Part shown: one piece after another, positions 26,571-34,935 of the stretch | Layout: each line of letters opens with the position of its first letter | Position numbering within the stretch: position 1 is the stretch's first letter | NCBI GenBank assembly: GCA_036351375.1 | Contig: JAZBOY010000190.1 | Location: 1 to 46,501, forward strand | DNA length: 46,501 nt | Direction of reading: 5' to 3' | DNA from: JANQIO01 sp036351375 | Lineage (GTDB): Bacteria; Pseudomonadota; Gammaproteobacteria; Pseudomonadales; Halieaceae | Program-made: the position numbers and the translations under genes | Notes under the pieces: generated by a model | Databases searched by the model: none | The model's input: only the letters and a program-made list of their open reading frames with translations | What the model was told of the DNA's origin: nothing

Positions 26571-27263
26571 TCAATCAATCGAGACTGGCAGCTCCTGCAT
26601 TCGCCTGTGTTCGCGCCGGTGAAGTACGATGTCGAGGGCCAGCTTCAGGGCCACCAGCATTAACAGCATCCACAGCCGCTGACCCAGGGCCATGACCGCA
26701 AAGCCACCGAATATGATCGCGACGTGCAGAACCATCATGCGAGCATAGGGTGCACCCATCAATTTACCGAGGCTGACGCGCGACCGCTCACCACCGAGCA
26801 GGAAGTTTTGCAGGAAGGAGATGCCGTGGCTCAACACCAGCGCCAGGAAGCCCCACAGCCACTCCGGAGGCGCCACCGACAGCACCGCAGCTATCACGTC
26901 CACCAGAAGCTCCACAAAGATCAGCGCGAAGGGCCAGTTGTTGCTGGCGCCGAGGATATTCGATTCCATGTCCAACATCATGGTCGCCACAAACAACCCA
27001 TGAACGGCACAAAAACCGCCATAGTGCACCAGGAAGAAAAGGGAGCTGAAAACGCCACCGATCGGTGATACCACCAGCATGCGCAGAATCGTATAGAAGC
27101 CAATCACCAGGTTCTCTGACCAGTACAGCACCATTAGCGCGCCGACATCCCAGTCGAACAGAAACACGCCGAATACCGGCAGCAGGTTGACCACTACCAG
27201 TGACGCCAGGCTCAGGTAGCGCGTCACCGTGCCGGCTCCGTCCGCTGTTTGCTCCTTACCCAT
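26571..27263 (-). CDS. DUF6498-type integral membrane protein
   Basis: A 230-residue protein with about six hydrophobic segments and a diagnostic N-terminal stretch ALMVLYWSENLVIGFYTILRM, typical of DUF6498 proteins; the function of the family is unknown. A His is embedded in FFLVHYGGFCAVHG. The C terminus is basic (RREHRRMQ). GGAGG lies 7 nt upstream of ATG 27263. It stands alone between uvrA and the alpha operon. Confidence 0.75.
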   Translation of the reverse strand: MGKEQTADGAGTVTRYLSLASLVVVNLLPVFGVFLFDWDVGALMVLYWSENLVIGFYTILRMLVVSPIGGVFSSLFFLVHYGGFCAVHGLFVATMMLDMESNILGASNNWPFALIFVELLVDVIAAVLSVAPPEWLWGFLALVLSHGISFLQNFLLGGERSRVSLGKLMGAPYARMMVLHVAIIFGGFAVMALGQRLWMLLMLVALKLALDIVLHRREHRRMQELPVSID

Positions 27264-27302
27264 GCCTGCCTCCAGTACAGTCAGGGTCTATCTTACGGGC
27301 AC

Positions 27303-27329
27303 AAAAAAGCCGGGCAATGCCCGGCTTTT
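27303..27329 (-). terminator. terminator of the alpha operon
   Basis: An 11-bp perfect stem (AAAAGCCGGGC 27305-27315 / GCCCGGCTTTT 27319-27329, loop AAT), flanked by A residues on the left and T residues on the right, lies 15 nt after the rplQ stop. On minus it ends the rplQ message. Confidence 0.9.
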
Positions 27330-27344
27330 AGTGATCGTGGCGAT

Positions 27345-27743
27345 TTACTCGTCGTCGTCCTCGAAGGCTTCTTCCACGTCAAACGTGGGACGATCCACTA
27401 GCTCTACGTAGGCCATCGGCGCCTTGTCGCCGGCGCGGTAGCCGCACTTGAGGATGCGAATATAGCCACCGGGGCGCTCCTGGTAGCGCGGGCCAAGCTC
27501 GGCGAACAGCTTGCCGACCGCATCCTTGTTGCGCAGCCGGTCAAACGCCAGACGACGGTTGGCGACGCTGTCGTTCTTGGCCAGCGTGATCAGGGGCTCG
27601 GCCACACGGCGGAGTTCCTTGGCTTTGGGCAGCGTGGTCTTGATCAGCTCGTGCTCCACGAGGGAGGCGGTCATGTTGCGGAACATGGCCTTGCGGTGCG
27701 AGCTGTTGCGATTTAGCTGACGTCCACTGTGACGATGACGCAT
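27345..27743 (-). CDS. rplQ: 50S ribosomal protein L17
   Basis: A 132-residue protein beginning MRHRHSGRQLNRNSSHRKAM, the conserved L17 N terminus. It carries an acidic C-terminal tail (EEAFEDDDE); E. coli L17 has 127 residues. It is the last gene of rpsM-rpsK-rpsD-rpoA-rplQ, 67 nt after rpoA and followed by the operon terminator. Confidence 0.98.
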   Translation of the reverse strand: MRHRHSGRQLNRNSSHRKAMFRNMTASLVEHELIKTTLPKAKELRRVAEPLITLAKNDSVANRRLAFDRLRNKDAVGKLFAELGPRYQERPGGYIRILKCGYRAGDKAPMAYVELVDRPTFDVEEAFEDDDE

Positions 27744-27810
27744 TTTTACAATCCTATAATCAGGTGCTATCGCAGCACGTGTATCTTTTGTGCGGCCGGT
27801 ACTGAGCGGT

Positions 27811-28815
27811 TTAGACGCTCAATACGCGGTCGTCGTTCTTGAGACTGGCCGGCGGCCAGTTGTCCAGGCGCATACCCAGTGACAGGCCACGGGATGCCAG
27901 AACGTCCTTGATCTCGGTCAGGGACTTCTTGCCCAGGTTCGGCGTCTTCAGCAGCTCCACTTCCGTGCGCTGCACCAGGTCGCCGATGTAGTAAATGTTC
28001 TCTGCCTTCAGGCAGTTGGCGGAACGCACCGTCAGCTCCAGGTCGTCGACCGGGCGCAGCAGGATCGGATCCACTTCGTCTTCTTCCTCGGCGGCCTCTT
28101 CCAGCTTCTCGCTTTCCAGGTCGACGAACACCGCCAGCTGCTGCTGCAGGATGGTGGCTGCGCGACGGATCGCTTCTTCCGGATCGATAGTGCCGTTGGT
28201 CTCCAGGTCCAGTACCAGCTTGTCGAGGTCGGTGCGCTGCTCTACACGAGCCGCTTCAACCACGTAGGACACGCGCTGGATCGGGCTGAAGGTAGCGTCG
28301 AGCTGCAAGCGGCCGATGGCACGGGTTTCTTCTTCCGGGTTTTCACGGCTGTCAGCCGGGGAGTAGCCGCGACCGCGCGCCACGGTCAGGTTCATGCGAA
28401 TCTCTGACTTGGCGTTGAGGTGACAGATGACATGCTCCGGGTTGCGGATCTCGACTTCGTGATCCGTCTGGATGTCACCGGCGGTGACAATGCCCGGACC
28501 CTGCTTGCTCAGCACCAGCTCGGCAGAATCCTTGCCGTGCATCACCAGGGCAACGCCCTTCAGGTTGAGCAGGATTTCAATCACGTCTTCCTGCACACCT
28601 TCCATGGAGGTGTACTCGTGGTCCACGCCGTCGATGTCCACTTCCGTGATGGCACAGCCGGGCATGGAGGAAAGCAGGATCCGGCGCAGCGCGTTGCCGA
28701 GAGTGTGGCCAAAACCACGCTCGAGCGGCTCCAGGGTAACCTGGGCACGGGTGTCGCTCTTTTCCTCGACATTGATAACGCGGGGCGTCAGAAATTCGGT
28801 TACTGCTGTCTGCAT
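27811..28815 (-). CDS. rpoA: DNA-directed RNA polymerase subunit alpha
   Basis: A 334-residue subunit that dimerises to nucleate RNA polymerase assembly. The N-terminal domain (to about 235) has the dimerisation motif ERGFGHTLGNALRRILLSS near 32-50. A charged Glu-rich linker follows. The C-terminal domain (about 255-325) contains LRPVDDLELTVRSANCLK and NLGKKSLTEIK, which contact UP elements and activators. E. coli alpha has 329 residues. The gene lies 60 nt downstream of rpsD. Confidence 0.98.
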   Translation of the reverse strand: MQTAVTEFLTPRVINVEEKSDTRAQVTLEPLERGFGHTLGNALRRILLSSMPGCAITEVDIDGVDHEYTSMEGVQEDVIEILLNLKGVALVMHGKDSAELVLSKQGPGIVTAGDIQTDHEVEIRNPEHVICHLNAKSEIRMNLTVARGRGYSPADSRENPEEETRAIGRLQLDATFSPIQRVSYVVEAARVEQRTDLDKLVLDLETNGTIDPEEAIRRAATILQQQLAVFVDLESEKLEEAAEEEDEVDPILLRPVDDLELTVRSANCLKAENIYYIGDLVQRTEVELLKTPNLGKKSLTEIKDVLASRGLSLGMRLDNWPPASLKNDDRVLSV

Positions 28816-28875
28816 ATGTGCACCTGTGTATTCGGTTTTCCGTTACGTACTTCTATGTGAGTTCCGTGAAACGGA

Positions 28876-29496
28876 TTACTTGGAGTAAAGTTCGACGATC
28901 AGGTTCTCGTTGATGTCCGAGCTCAGGTCCTGACGATCCGGGTAGGCCTTGAACGTGCCTTCCAGCTTGTCATTGTTGACTTCAATCCATTCGGGCTCGC
29001 CACGCTGGGCAGCGAGGGCCAGGGCGGACTGCACGCGCAGCTGCTTCTTGGCCTTTTCACGCAGGGAAATCACATCGCCCGGTGCCACCTGGTAAGACGG
29101 GATATTTACCGGCTGACCGTTCACCAGGATGGAGCGGTGTGACACCAGCTGGCGCGCTTCCGCGCGAGTGGAGCCAAAGCCCATGCGATAAACCACGTTG
29201 TCGAGCCGCGACTCGAGCAGGCGCAGCAGGTTTTCACCGGTGGCGCCACGCTGACGAGCAGCTTCCTTGTAGTAGTTGCGGAACTGCTTCTCGAGGATGC
29301 CGTAGATGCGACGAACCTTCTGCTTCTCACGCAGCTGTACACCGTAGTCAGACAGGCGACCGCGACGGGCGCCGTGTTGGCCGGGGGCGTTCTCGATGTT
29401 GCACTTGCTTTCCAGTGAGCGCACACCGCTCTTCAGGAACAGGTCCGTTCCTTCGCGGCGGGAGAGCTTGCACTTGGGACCAATATATCTTGCCAT
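28876..29496 (-). CDS. rpsD: 30S ribosomal protein S4
   Basis: A 206-residue primary 16S rRNA-binding protein, the same length as E. coli S4. It begins MARYIGPKCKLSRREGTDLF and contains the S4 RNA-binding domain (RLDNVVYRMGFGSTRAEARQ). It lacks the N-terminal zinc Cys cluster of C+ paralogues. In E. coli S4 represses this operon by binding the rpsM leader. It is 15 nt after rpsK. Confidence 0.98.
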   Translation of the reverse strand: MARYIGPKCKLSRREGTDLFLKSGVRSLESKCNIENAPGQHGARRGRLSDYGVQLREKQKVRRIYGILEKQFRNYYKEAARQRGATGENLLRLLESRLDNVVYRMGFGSTRAEARQLVSHRSILVNGQPVNIPSYQVAPGDVISLREKAKKQLRVQSALALAAQRGEPEWIEVNNDKLEGTFKAYPDRQDLSSDINENLIVELYSK

Positions 29497-29511
29497 GTCT
29501 CTTGTCCTGCC

Positions 29512-29904
29512 TTATACGCGACGCTTTTTCGGAGGGCGACAGCCGTTGTGCGGAATCGGCGTCACGTCGGTGATGTTGCTGATCTTGAAGCCGCAGGCGT
29601 TCAGTGCACGTACGGCAGACTCACGACCCGGACCAGGGCCTTTTACCTGGACGTCCAGGTTCTGCAGGCCGTACTCCTTGGCGGCCTCGCCGGCACGCTC
29701 CGCTGCCACCTGTGCGGCGAACGGGGTGCTCTTGCGGGAGCCACGGAAACCGGATCCGCCGGCCGTAGCCCAGCTCAGGGTGTTACCCTGACGATCGGTA
29801 ATCGTGATGATGGTGTTGTTGAAGGACGCGTGGACGTGGGCGATGCCGTCTACCACGGTCTTCCGGACTTTCTTGCGAGTGCTCTTCGCACCTGGCTTAG
29901 CCAT
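29512..29904 (-). CDS. rpsK: 30S ribosomal protein S11
   Basis: A 130-residue platform protein with the family core HVHASFNNTIITITDRQGN and the C-terminal GCRPPKKRRV. It is one residue longer than E. coli S11. It lies 136 nt downstream of rpsM, an unusually long gap for this operon, which contains a hairpin. Confidence 0.98.
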   Translation of the reverse strand: MAKPGAKSTRKKVRKTVVDGIAHVHASFNNTIITITDRQGNTLSWATAGGSGFRGSRKSTPFAAQVAAERAGEAAKEYGLQNLDVQVKGPGPGRESAVRALNACGFKISNITDVTPIPHNGCRPPKKRRV

Positions 29905-30040
29905 ATTGAGTTCCTACTCTAATATCAACACTGCACTTCGGTGCAGCTACACTAAATCGGATTCTGTCTAATCAGTACTTCAGAGGTGTCGTAGCGCCTC
30001 CCAAGTCACTAGAGGCTATTGCCCCCAGCGGTTTTATGAA
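29905..30040 (-). promoter_or_regulatory. rpsM-rpsK spacer with a tetraloop hairpin
   Basis: This 136-nt spacer replaces the usual ~15-nt gap. It contains CTGCAC (29931-29936) and GTGCAG (29941-29946), a perfect 6-bp stem with a 4-nt loop, about 30 nt before rpsK. No convincing promoter and no T-run terminator were seen. A role in translation or mRNA processing is conceivable but not shown. Confidence 0.35.
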
Positions 30041-30397
30041 TTAGCGGCGAATCGGTTTGCGCGGGCCCTTGCGAGTACGCGCATTGGTCTTGGTCCGCTG
30101 GCCACGCAGCGGCAGGCCCTTGCGATGACGCAGGCCGCGGTTGCAGCCCAGGTCCATCAGGCGCTTGATGTTCATGCTGATTTCACGACGCAGGTCGCCT
30201 TCAACGGTCATCTTGCCCACTTCGTTGCGCAGCGCGTCCATCTGCTCTTCAGACAGGTCGCTGATCTTGCTCTGCTCGTCAACACCCGTGCTGGCGCACA
30301 GCTGCCTCGCCTGGGTACGGCCTACACCATAGATGTAGGTCAGCGAGACCACCGCGTGCTTGTTATCGGGAATGTTGACACCGGCTATACGAGCCAT
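30041..30397 (-). CDS. rpsM: 30S ribosomal protein S13
   Basis: A 118-residue head protein, as in E. coli. It begins MARIAGVNIPDNKHAVVSL, with the helix-two-turn-helix region and the basic tail (TKTNARTRKGPRKPIRR) reaching the P-site tRNA. It is the first gene of the alpha operon, about 100 nt downstream of a strong predicted start site. Confidence 0.98.
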   Translation of the reverse strand: MARIAGVNIPDNKHAVVSLTYIYGVGRTQARQLCASTGVDEQSKISDLSEEQMDALRNEVGKMTVEGDLRREISMNIKRLMDLGCNRGLRHRKGLPLRGQRTKTNARTRKGPRKPIRR

Positions 30398-30508
30398 TCA
30401 AAGTCTCCAAATATCTTCAGCCACTTGCGCTGCAAAGCGACAGCGACGCCCCATGAAACCTGCCCAGGAATCCCTGAGTTTGGGGGTCACCGGCGCGAAA
30501 GGCGCAGC

Positions 30509-30537
30509 ATTCTAGCGACATAAATCCTAAAAATCAA
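30509..30537 (-). promoter_or_regulatory. alpha operon promoter upstream of rpsM
   Basis: On the minus strand, TTGATT (30537-30532) and TAGAAT (30514-30509) are spaced by exactly 17 nt and followed by the GC-rich GCTGCGCC. The resulting ~105-nt leader before rpsM would be the place for S4-mediated control by analogy with E. coli. The E. coli pseudoknot was not reconstructed by eye. Confidence 0.7.
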
Positions 30538-30556
30538 CACGTTACGTGATTTGCGA

Positions 30557-30673
30557 TCAGCCCTGGCGCTGCTTGTGCCGGGGCTCCGCGCTGCAGATAA
30601 CGCGCACCACACCCTTGCGGCGCACGATTTTGCAGTTACGGCAGATCTTCTTCACGGAAGCACGTACTTTCAT
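30557..30673 (-). CDS. rpmJ: 50S ribosomal protein L36
   Basis: A 38-codon gene read MKVRASVKKICRNCKIVRRK and on to the end HKQRQG. The zinc ligands C11, C14, C27 and H33 are present, so this is the zinc-binding (C+) form. It lies 27 nt after secY at the end of the spc operon. The alpha operon promoter starts 119 nt further downstream-to-start of rpsM, with no strong terminator between. Confidence 0.97.
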   Translation of the reverse strand: MKVRASVKKICRNCKIVRRKGVVRVICSAEPRHKQRQG

Positions 30674-30700
30674 GACTTCTTCTCCACACTTACCAGGTGA

Positions 30701-32023
30701 TTACCGGACGCGTCCGGCACCACCGTAATTCTTCAGGTTAGCCTTCTTGAGCACCGAATCGTACTGCTGTGACATCAGGTGGCTCTGTACCTGGGCCATG
30801 AAATCCATCACCACGACCACGGCGATCAGCAGTGAGGTGCCACCCAGGTAGAAGGGTACGTTGGCCCAGATCTGCAGAAACTGCGGCATCAGGCAAATAA
30901 TCGCGATGTAGGCAGAGCCGAACACCGTCAGGCGTGTCAGGACGCCGTCAATATAATTGGCGGTTTGCGCACCTGGGCGAATACCCGGTACGAACGCGCC
31001 GGAACGCTTCAGGTTGTCCGCCACTTCTTCCGGGTTGAACATCAACGCCGTATAGAAGAAGCAGAAAAATACGATCAGCGCGGTAAACAGCAGCACGTTC
31101 AGGGGCTGCCCCGGACCAATAGCCAGCGCGATTTCCTGCAGCAGCTCGTTGTCGGTGCCGAACCACTGTGCGATCGACGCAGGGAACAGCAGGATCGAGC
31201 TGGCGAAAATCGCCGGAATAACGCCTGCCATATTGACCTTCAGCGGCAGGTGGCTGCTCTGCGCCTGGTACTGGCGGCGGCCCTGCTGACGCTTGGCGTA
31301 GTTCACCGTGATGCGACGCTGGCCGCGCTCGATGTACACAATCGCGTAAATCACCAGTACTGCCAGCACCAGAATCGCCAGCAGCAGCAGGATGTTGAGC
31401 TCGCCCTGTCGAGCGGACTCCAGTGACTGGCCGACAGCGGCCGGCAGGCCGGCAACGATACCGGCGAAGATGAGCAGGGAGATACCGTTGCCCACGCCCT
31501 TCTCGGTGATCTGCTCGCCCAGCCACATCATGAACACAGCGCCGGTTACCAGCGAAGTGATTGCGACAATGTAGAACAGCAGGTTGACGCTGTAGGCCAT
31601 GCCCTGATTCGCCATGCCCACTGCCATGCCGGTGGCCTGCACCAGCGCCAGCACTACGGTCAGGTAGCGGGTGTACTGGCTGATCTTGCGGCGGCCGGAT
31701 TCACCTTCTTTCTTGAGCTGCTCCAGGGACGGCGTGACCGCCGACATCAGCTGCATGATGATGGAGGCCGAGATGTAAGGCATGATGCCCAGCGCCAGGA
31801 TGCTCATACGCTCCAGAGCGCCGCCGGTGAACATGTTGGCCAGGCCCAGGATAGTGCCCTGGTTCTGGTTGAACAGCGCGGCAATCTGGTCGGGGTTGAT
31901 GCCCGGCACAGGAATATGGGTACCGATGCGATAAATAATTATCGCCATCAATACAAAGCGAAGGCGAGCCAGCAGCTCGCCCATTCCCGCGGTGTTTGCA
32001 CCCGGCAGAGAAGGTCTACCCAT
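30701..32023 (-). CDS. secY: Protein translocase subunit SecY
   Basis: A 440-residue channel subunit of the SecYEG translocon with ten membrane segments. Characteristic stretches are RIGTHIPVPGINP in the first periplasmic region, YFNPEEVADNL-type cytosolic sequence (here MFNPEEVADNLKRSGAFVPG) and GTSLLIAVVVVMD near the end. E. coli SecY has 443 residues. It follows rplO by 43 nt in the spc operon. Confidence 0.98.
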   Translation of the reverse strand: MGRPSLPGANTAGMGELLARLRFVLMAIIIYRIGTHIPVPGINPDQIAALFNQNQGTILGLANMFTGGALERMSILALGIMPYISASIIMQLMSAVTPSLEQLKKEGESGRRKISQYTRYLTVVLALVQATGMAVGMANQGMAYSVNLLFYIVAITSLVTGAVFMMWLGEQITEKGVGNGISLLIFAGIVAGLPAAVGQSLESARQGELNILLLLAILVLAVLVIYAIVYIERGQRRITVNYAKRQQGRRQYQAQSSHLPLKVNMAGVIPAIFASSILLFPASIAQWFGTDNELLQEIALAIGPGQPLNVLLFTALIVFFCFFYTALMFNPEEVADNLKRSGAFVPGIRPGAQTANYIDGVLTRLTVFGSAYIAIICLMPQFLQIWANVPFYLGGTSLLIAVVVVMDFMAQVQSHLMSQQYDSVLKKANLKNYGGAGRVR

Positions 32024-32066
32024 TAAATCCCATTCCTCGGCTTAGTCCGTTCGTGACGTCTGCGGA

Positions 32067-32513
32067 TTACTCTTCGATCTTGCCGCCGGCCTTCTCGATG
32101 GCCTCACGCGCACCCTTGGTAACCGCCAGACCTTTGACCGTTACCGCCTTGTCCAGTTCGCCGGACAGGAAAACACGCGCGCGCAGCACGTCGTTGCGCA
32201 CCAGGTCGGCTGCCTTCAGCGCGTCCAGGTCGATCACTTCAGCGTCTACCTTGGCCAGCTCGCCGAGGCGAATCTGCGCGGTAACGCGAGACACGCGAGA
32301 AGTGAAGCCGTACTTGGGCAGGCGCTTCTGCAGCGGCATCTGGCCGCCCTCGAAACCGGGCTTCACGGTGCCGCCGGAGCGGGACTTCTGGCCCTTGTGA
32401 CCACGGCCGGCCGTCTTGCCTACGCCGCTGCCGATACCGCGGCCGACGCGCTTGGCGTTCTTGCGCGAGCCGGGTGCCGGGCTCAGGGTATTCAGTCGCA
32501 GTGAATCAGACAT
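32067..32513 (-). CDS. rplO: 50S ribosomal protein L15
   Basis: A 148-residue late-assembly protein with the Gly/Arg-rich N-terminal half KRVGRGIGSGVGKTAGRGHK and the folded C-terminal part. E. coli L15 has 144 residues. It lies 3 nt after rpmD. Confidence 0.98.
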   Translation of the reverse strand: MSDSLRLNTLSPAPGSRKNAKRVGRGIGSGVGKTAGRGHKGQKSRSGGTVKPGFEGGQMPLQKRLPKYGFTSRVSRVTAQIRLGELAKVDAEVIDLDALKAADLVRNDVLRARVFLSGELDKAVTVKGLAVTKGAREAIEKAGGKIEE

Positions 32514-32516
32514 GTC

Positions 32517-32702
32517 TTACTCCTCAACCCGAAGCATGTAATTGACTTTGTTGATCATGCCGCGGATCGCAGGGGTGTCCTGCACTTCAACGGTGTGACC
32601 GATACGGCGCAGGCCCAGGCCGGCGATGCAGGCCTTGTGGCTCTTGAGCCGGCCGTTCACGCTGCGGATCTGCGTAACTTTGATCAAAGATTCTTTAGCC
32701 AT
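32517..32702 (-). CDS. rpmD: 50S ribosomal protein L30
   Basis: A 61-residue protein with the L30 signature (IKVTQIRSVNGRLKSHKACI and GLRRIGHTVEVQDTPAIRGM). It is slightly longer than the 59-residue E. coli protein. It sits between rpsE and rplO in the spc operon. Confidence 0.97.
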   Translation of the reverse strand: MAKESLIKVTQIRSVNGRLKSHKACIAGLGLRRIGHTVEVQDTPAIRGMINKVNYMLRVEE

Positions 32703-32731
32703 GACTGTGTCGTGGTCCCAAATAAAACTGT

Positions 32732-33244
32732 TTAACCCAGGATCTCTTCAACCGACTTGCCACGCTTGGCGGCAACTGCTTCGGGAGAGGTCATGTTCTG
32801 CAGGCCCTTGAAGGTGGCGCGTACCACGTTCACAGGGTTGGTAGAGCCGTAGCACTTGGCCAGTACGTTGTGTACACCCGCAATTTCCAGCACGGCGCGC
32901 ATGGCACCGCCGGCGATAACACCGGTACCCTCGGAAGCAGGCTGCATGTACACCTTGGAGGCGCCGTGGCGAGCCTTGATCGGGTACTGGATGGTGCCGT
33001 CGGCCAGCTCTACCTGGATCATGTTGCGACGGGCGTTTTCCATGGCCTTCTGGATCGCAACTGGCACTTCGCGTGCCTTGCCGCGGCCGAAGCCCACCTT
33101 GCCATTGCCATCGCCAACCACGGTAAGGGCGGTGAAACCAAAGATACGGCCACCCTTGACCACCTTGGCCACACGGTTCACCTGGACCAGCTTTTCCTGC
33201 AGGCCTTCGGTGTTGTCATCTTTCTTGCGGTCGTTGTACGCCAT
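32732..33244 (-). CDS. rpsE: 30S ribosomal protein S5
   Basis: A 170-residue protein with the S5 double-stranded RNA-binding domain (GGRIFGFTALTVVGDGNGKV) and the C-terminal fold (ASEGTGVIAGGAMRAVLEIAG). Spectinomycin sensitivity maps to the N-terminal loop in E. coli (167 aa). It lies 11 nt after rplR. Confidence 0.98.
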   Translation of the reverse strand: MAYNDRKKDDNTEGLQEKLVQVNRVAKVVKGGRIFGFTALTVVGDGNGKVGFGRGKAREVPVAIQKAMENARRNMIQVELADGTIQYPIKARHGASKVYMQPASEGTGVIAGGAMRAVLEIAGVHNVLAKCYGSTNPVNVVRATFKGLQNMTSPEAVAAKRGKSVEEILG

Positions 33245-33255
33245 TTCGCTTAACC

Positions 33256-33606
33256 CTAGAAATCCAGTCCATTTTCACGTGCAGCGTCGGCCAGCGCCTT
33301 CACCCGCCCGTGATACTTGTAGCCGGCGCGGTCGAAAGCGACCTTCTCGACACCTGCCGCCTTGGCACGCTCTGCGATGAGCTTGCCAACCTGGCTGGCC
33401 GCGTCGATGTTGCCAGTGCTGCCGCTGCGCAGGTCCTTATCCAGCGTTGAGGCACTCGCCAGCACCTTGTCACCGCCCGCCGTAAAGACCTGGGCGTAAA
33501 TGTGCCGGGGCGTGCGGTGCACGCTGAGGCGGTTGATGCCCAGCTCGCGCATCTTGGCGCGGGAGCGACGAGCGCGGCGCAGCCGTGAATCGTTTTTTGC
33601 ACTCAT
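33256..33606 (-). CDS. rplR: 50S ribosomal protein L18
   Basis: A 116-residue 5S rRNA-binding protein with the basic N terminus RLRRARRSRAKMRELG and the C-terminal FDRAGYKYHGRVKALADAAR. It is one residue shorter than E. coli L18. It lies 12 nt after rplF. Confidence 0.98.
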   Translation of the reverse strand: MSAKNDSRLRRARRSRAKMRELGINRLSVHRTPRHIYAQVFTAGGDKVLASASTLDKDLRSGSTGNIDAASQVGKLIAERAKAAGVEKVAFDRAGYKYHGRVKALADAARENGLDF

Positions 33607-33618
33607 AACCTTACCTGC

Positions 33619-34146
33619 TTACTTCTTCTTGGCTTCCTTACGACGGACGTACTCGTCCGCGTAACGAATGCCTTTACCCTTGTAGGGCTCCGGGGGACGA
33701 ACGCTGCGGATCTTCGCAGCGGCCTGGCCCAGGGCCTGCTTGTCGATGCCCTTCAGCACAATCTCTGTCTGGCTCGGCATCTCGGCGGAAATACCCTCGG
33801 GGAGCTCGAACTCCACCGGATGGGAGAGGCCCACCGTGAGATTCAATTTCTTGCCCTGCACGGCGGCACGATAGCCAACACCGTTGAGGACCAGTTTTCT
33901 CTCGAAGCCATCGGAAACGCCAACCACCATGTTATTGACCAGCGCCCGGGTGGTGCCGGACATGGCAACGCTGCTCGGGCCCTTGGCGGCGAAGGTCAGC
34001 GTGTTGTCCTCATGGGTGATCTCGACACCCGCGTCGACGGTCATCGTCAGCGCGCCCTTGCTGCCCTTTACGGACAGGTCGCGGCCGTCGAGCTTGACCT
34101 CTACGCCGTTCGGTACGTTGACCGGGCTGTTAGCTACTCTGGACAT
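33619..34146 (-). CDS. rplF: 50S ribosomal protein L6
   Basis: A 175-residue protein made of two similar alpha/beta domains, beginning MSRVANSPVNVPNGVEVKL and ending in the conserved PPEPYKGKGIRYADEYVRRK. It binds near the sarcin-ricin loop of 23S rRNA. It lies 44 nt downstream of rpsH. Confidence 0.98.
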   Translation of the reverse strand: MSRVANSPVNVPNGVEVKLDGRDLSVKGSKGALTMTVDAGVEITHEDNTLTFAAKGPSSVAMSGTTRALVNNMVVGVSDGFERKLVLNGVGYRAAVQGKKLNLTVGLSHPVEFELPEGISAEMPSQTEIVLKGIDKQALGQAAAKIRSVRPPEPYKGKGIRYADEYVRRKEAKKK

Positions 34147-34190
34147 AGTGAACGCTCTTTACTCGTCTAGTTCTTTAACTGCTCAAATCT

Positions 34191-34586
34191 TTAGAATACG
34201 GTGCACAGCACTTCGCCACCGACGCCGGCAGCACGCGCAGCGCGGTCGGTCATCACGCCACGGCTGGTGGACACGATGGCCACACCCAGGCCGCCACGTA
34301 CCGTGGGCAGCTTGTCCTTGCCGGCGTATCGGCGCAGGCCGGGACGGCTGGCGCGGTCGAGCTCAGCGATGACGGGCTTGCCGTCAAAATACTTCAGCTC
34401 AACGACCAACTGCTTGTGGCCGTCGCGCTCCATGTCGCGAACGCCGGCAACGTAGCCTTCTTCAACCAGCACATTGCAGACCGCAAGCTTCAGCTTGGAT
34501 GCCGGGATTTCAACCGTGGTCTTACCCGCCTGCTGCGCATTGCGGATGCGGGTCAGCATATCTGCCAGGGGATCTTGCATACTCAT
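34191..34586 (-). CDS. rpsH: 30S ribosomal protein S8
   Basis: A 131-residue 16S rRNA-binding protein that starts MSMQDPLADMLTRIRNAQQA, matching the E. coli N terminus, which supports ATG 34586 over the internal ATG at 34580. The C-terminal STSRGVMTDRAARAAGVGGE is the RNA-binding signature. In E. coli S8 represses the spc operon by binding near rplE. Confidence 0.98.
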   Translation of the reverse strand: MSMQDPLADMLTRIRNAQQAGKTTVEIPASKLKLAVCNVLVEEGYVAGVRDMERDGHKQLVVELKYFDGKPVIAELDRASRPGLRRYAGKDKLPTVRGGLGVAIVSTSRGVMTDRAARAAGVGGEVLCTVF

Positions 34587-34611
34587 CTATTTGCTCTCTC
34601 CGTTACCGCGC

Positions 34612-34917
34612 TTACCAGCTGGACTTAACCAGGCCGGGAACGTCACCGCGCATGGCTGCTTCACGCAGCTTGTTGCGGCACAGGCCAAACTTCCGATAAA
34701 CCGCGTGGGGGCGGCCGGTAACCTGGCAGCGGCGCTGTTGCCGTACCGGGCTGGCATTGCGGGGCAGCTTCTGCAGCTTGACCTGCGCGTCCCACTTGTC
34801 GTCATCGCTGGCGTTGGGATCCTTGAGGATCGCCTTCAGCTCAGCGCGCTTGCCAGCGAACTTTGCTACCGTGCGCGCACGCTTTTTCTCACGCGCAATC
34901 ATCGATTTCTTAGCCAT
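34612..34917 (-). CDS. rpsN: 30S ribosomal protein S14
   Basis: A 101-residue long-form S14 without the CxxC zinc motifs. The core KLPRNASPVRQQRRCQVTGR and the C-terminal end GLVKSSW are typical. It lies 25 nt before rpsH and 18 nt after rplE. Confidence 0.98.
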   Translation of the reverse strand: MAKKSMIAREKKRARTVAKFAGKRAELKAILKDPNASDDDKWDAQVKLQKLPRNASPVRQQRRCQVTGRPHAVYRKFGLCRNKLREAAMRGDVPGLVKSSW

Positions 34918-34935
34918 CTATCAGCCTCTTCTCTC

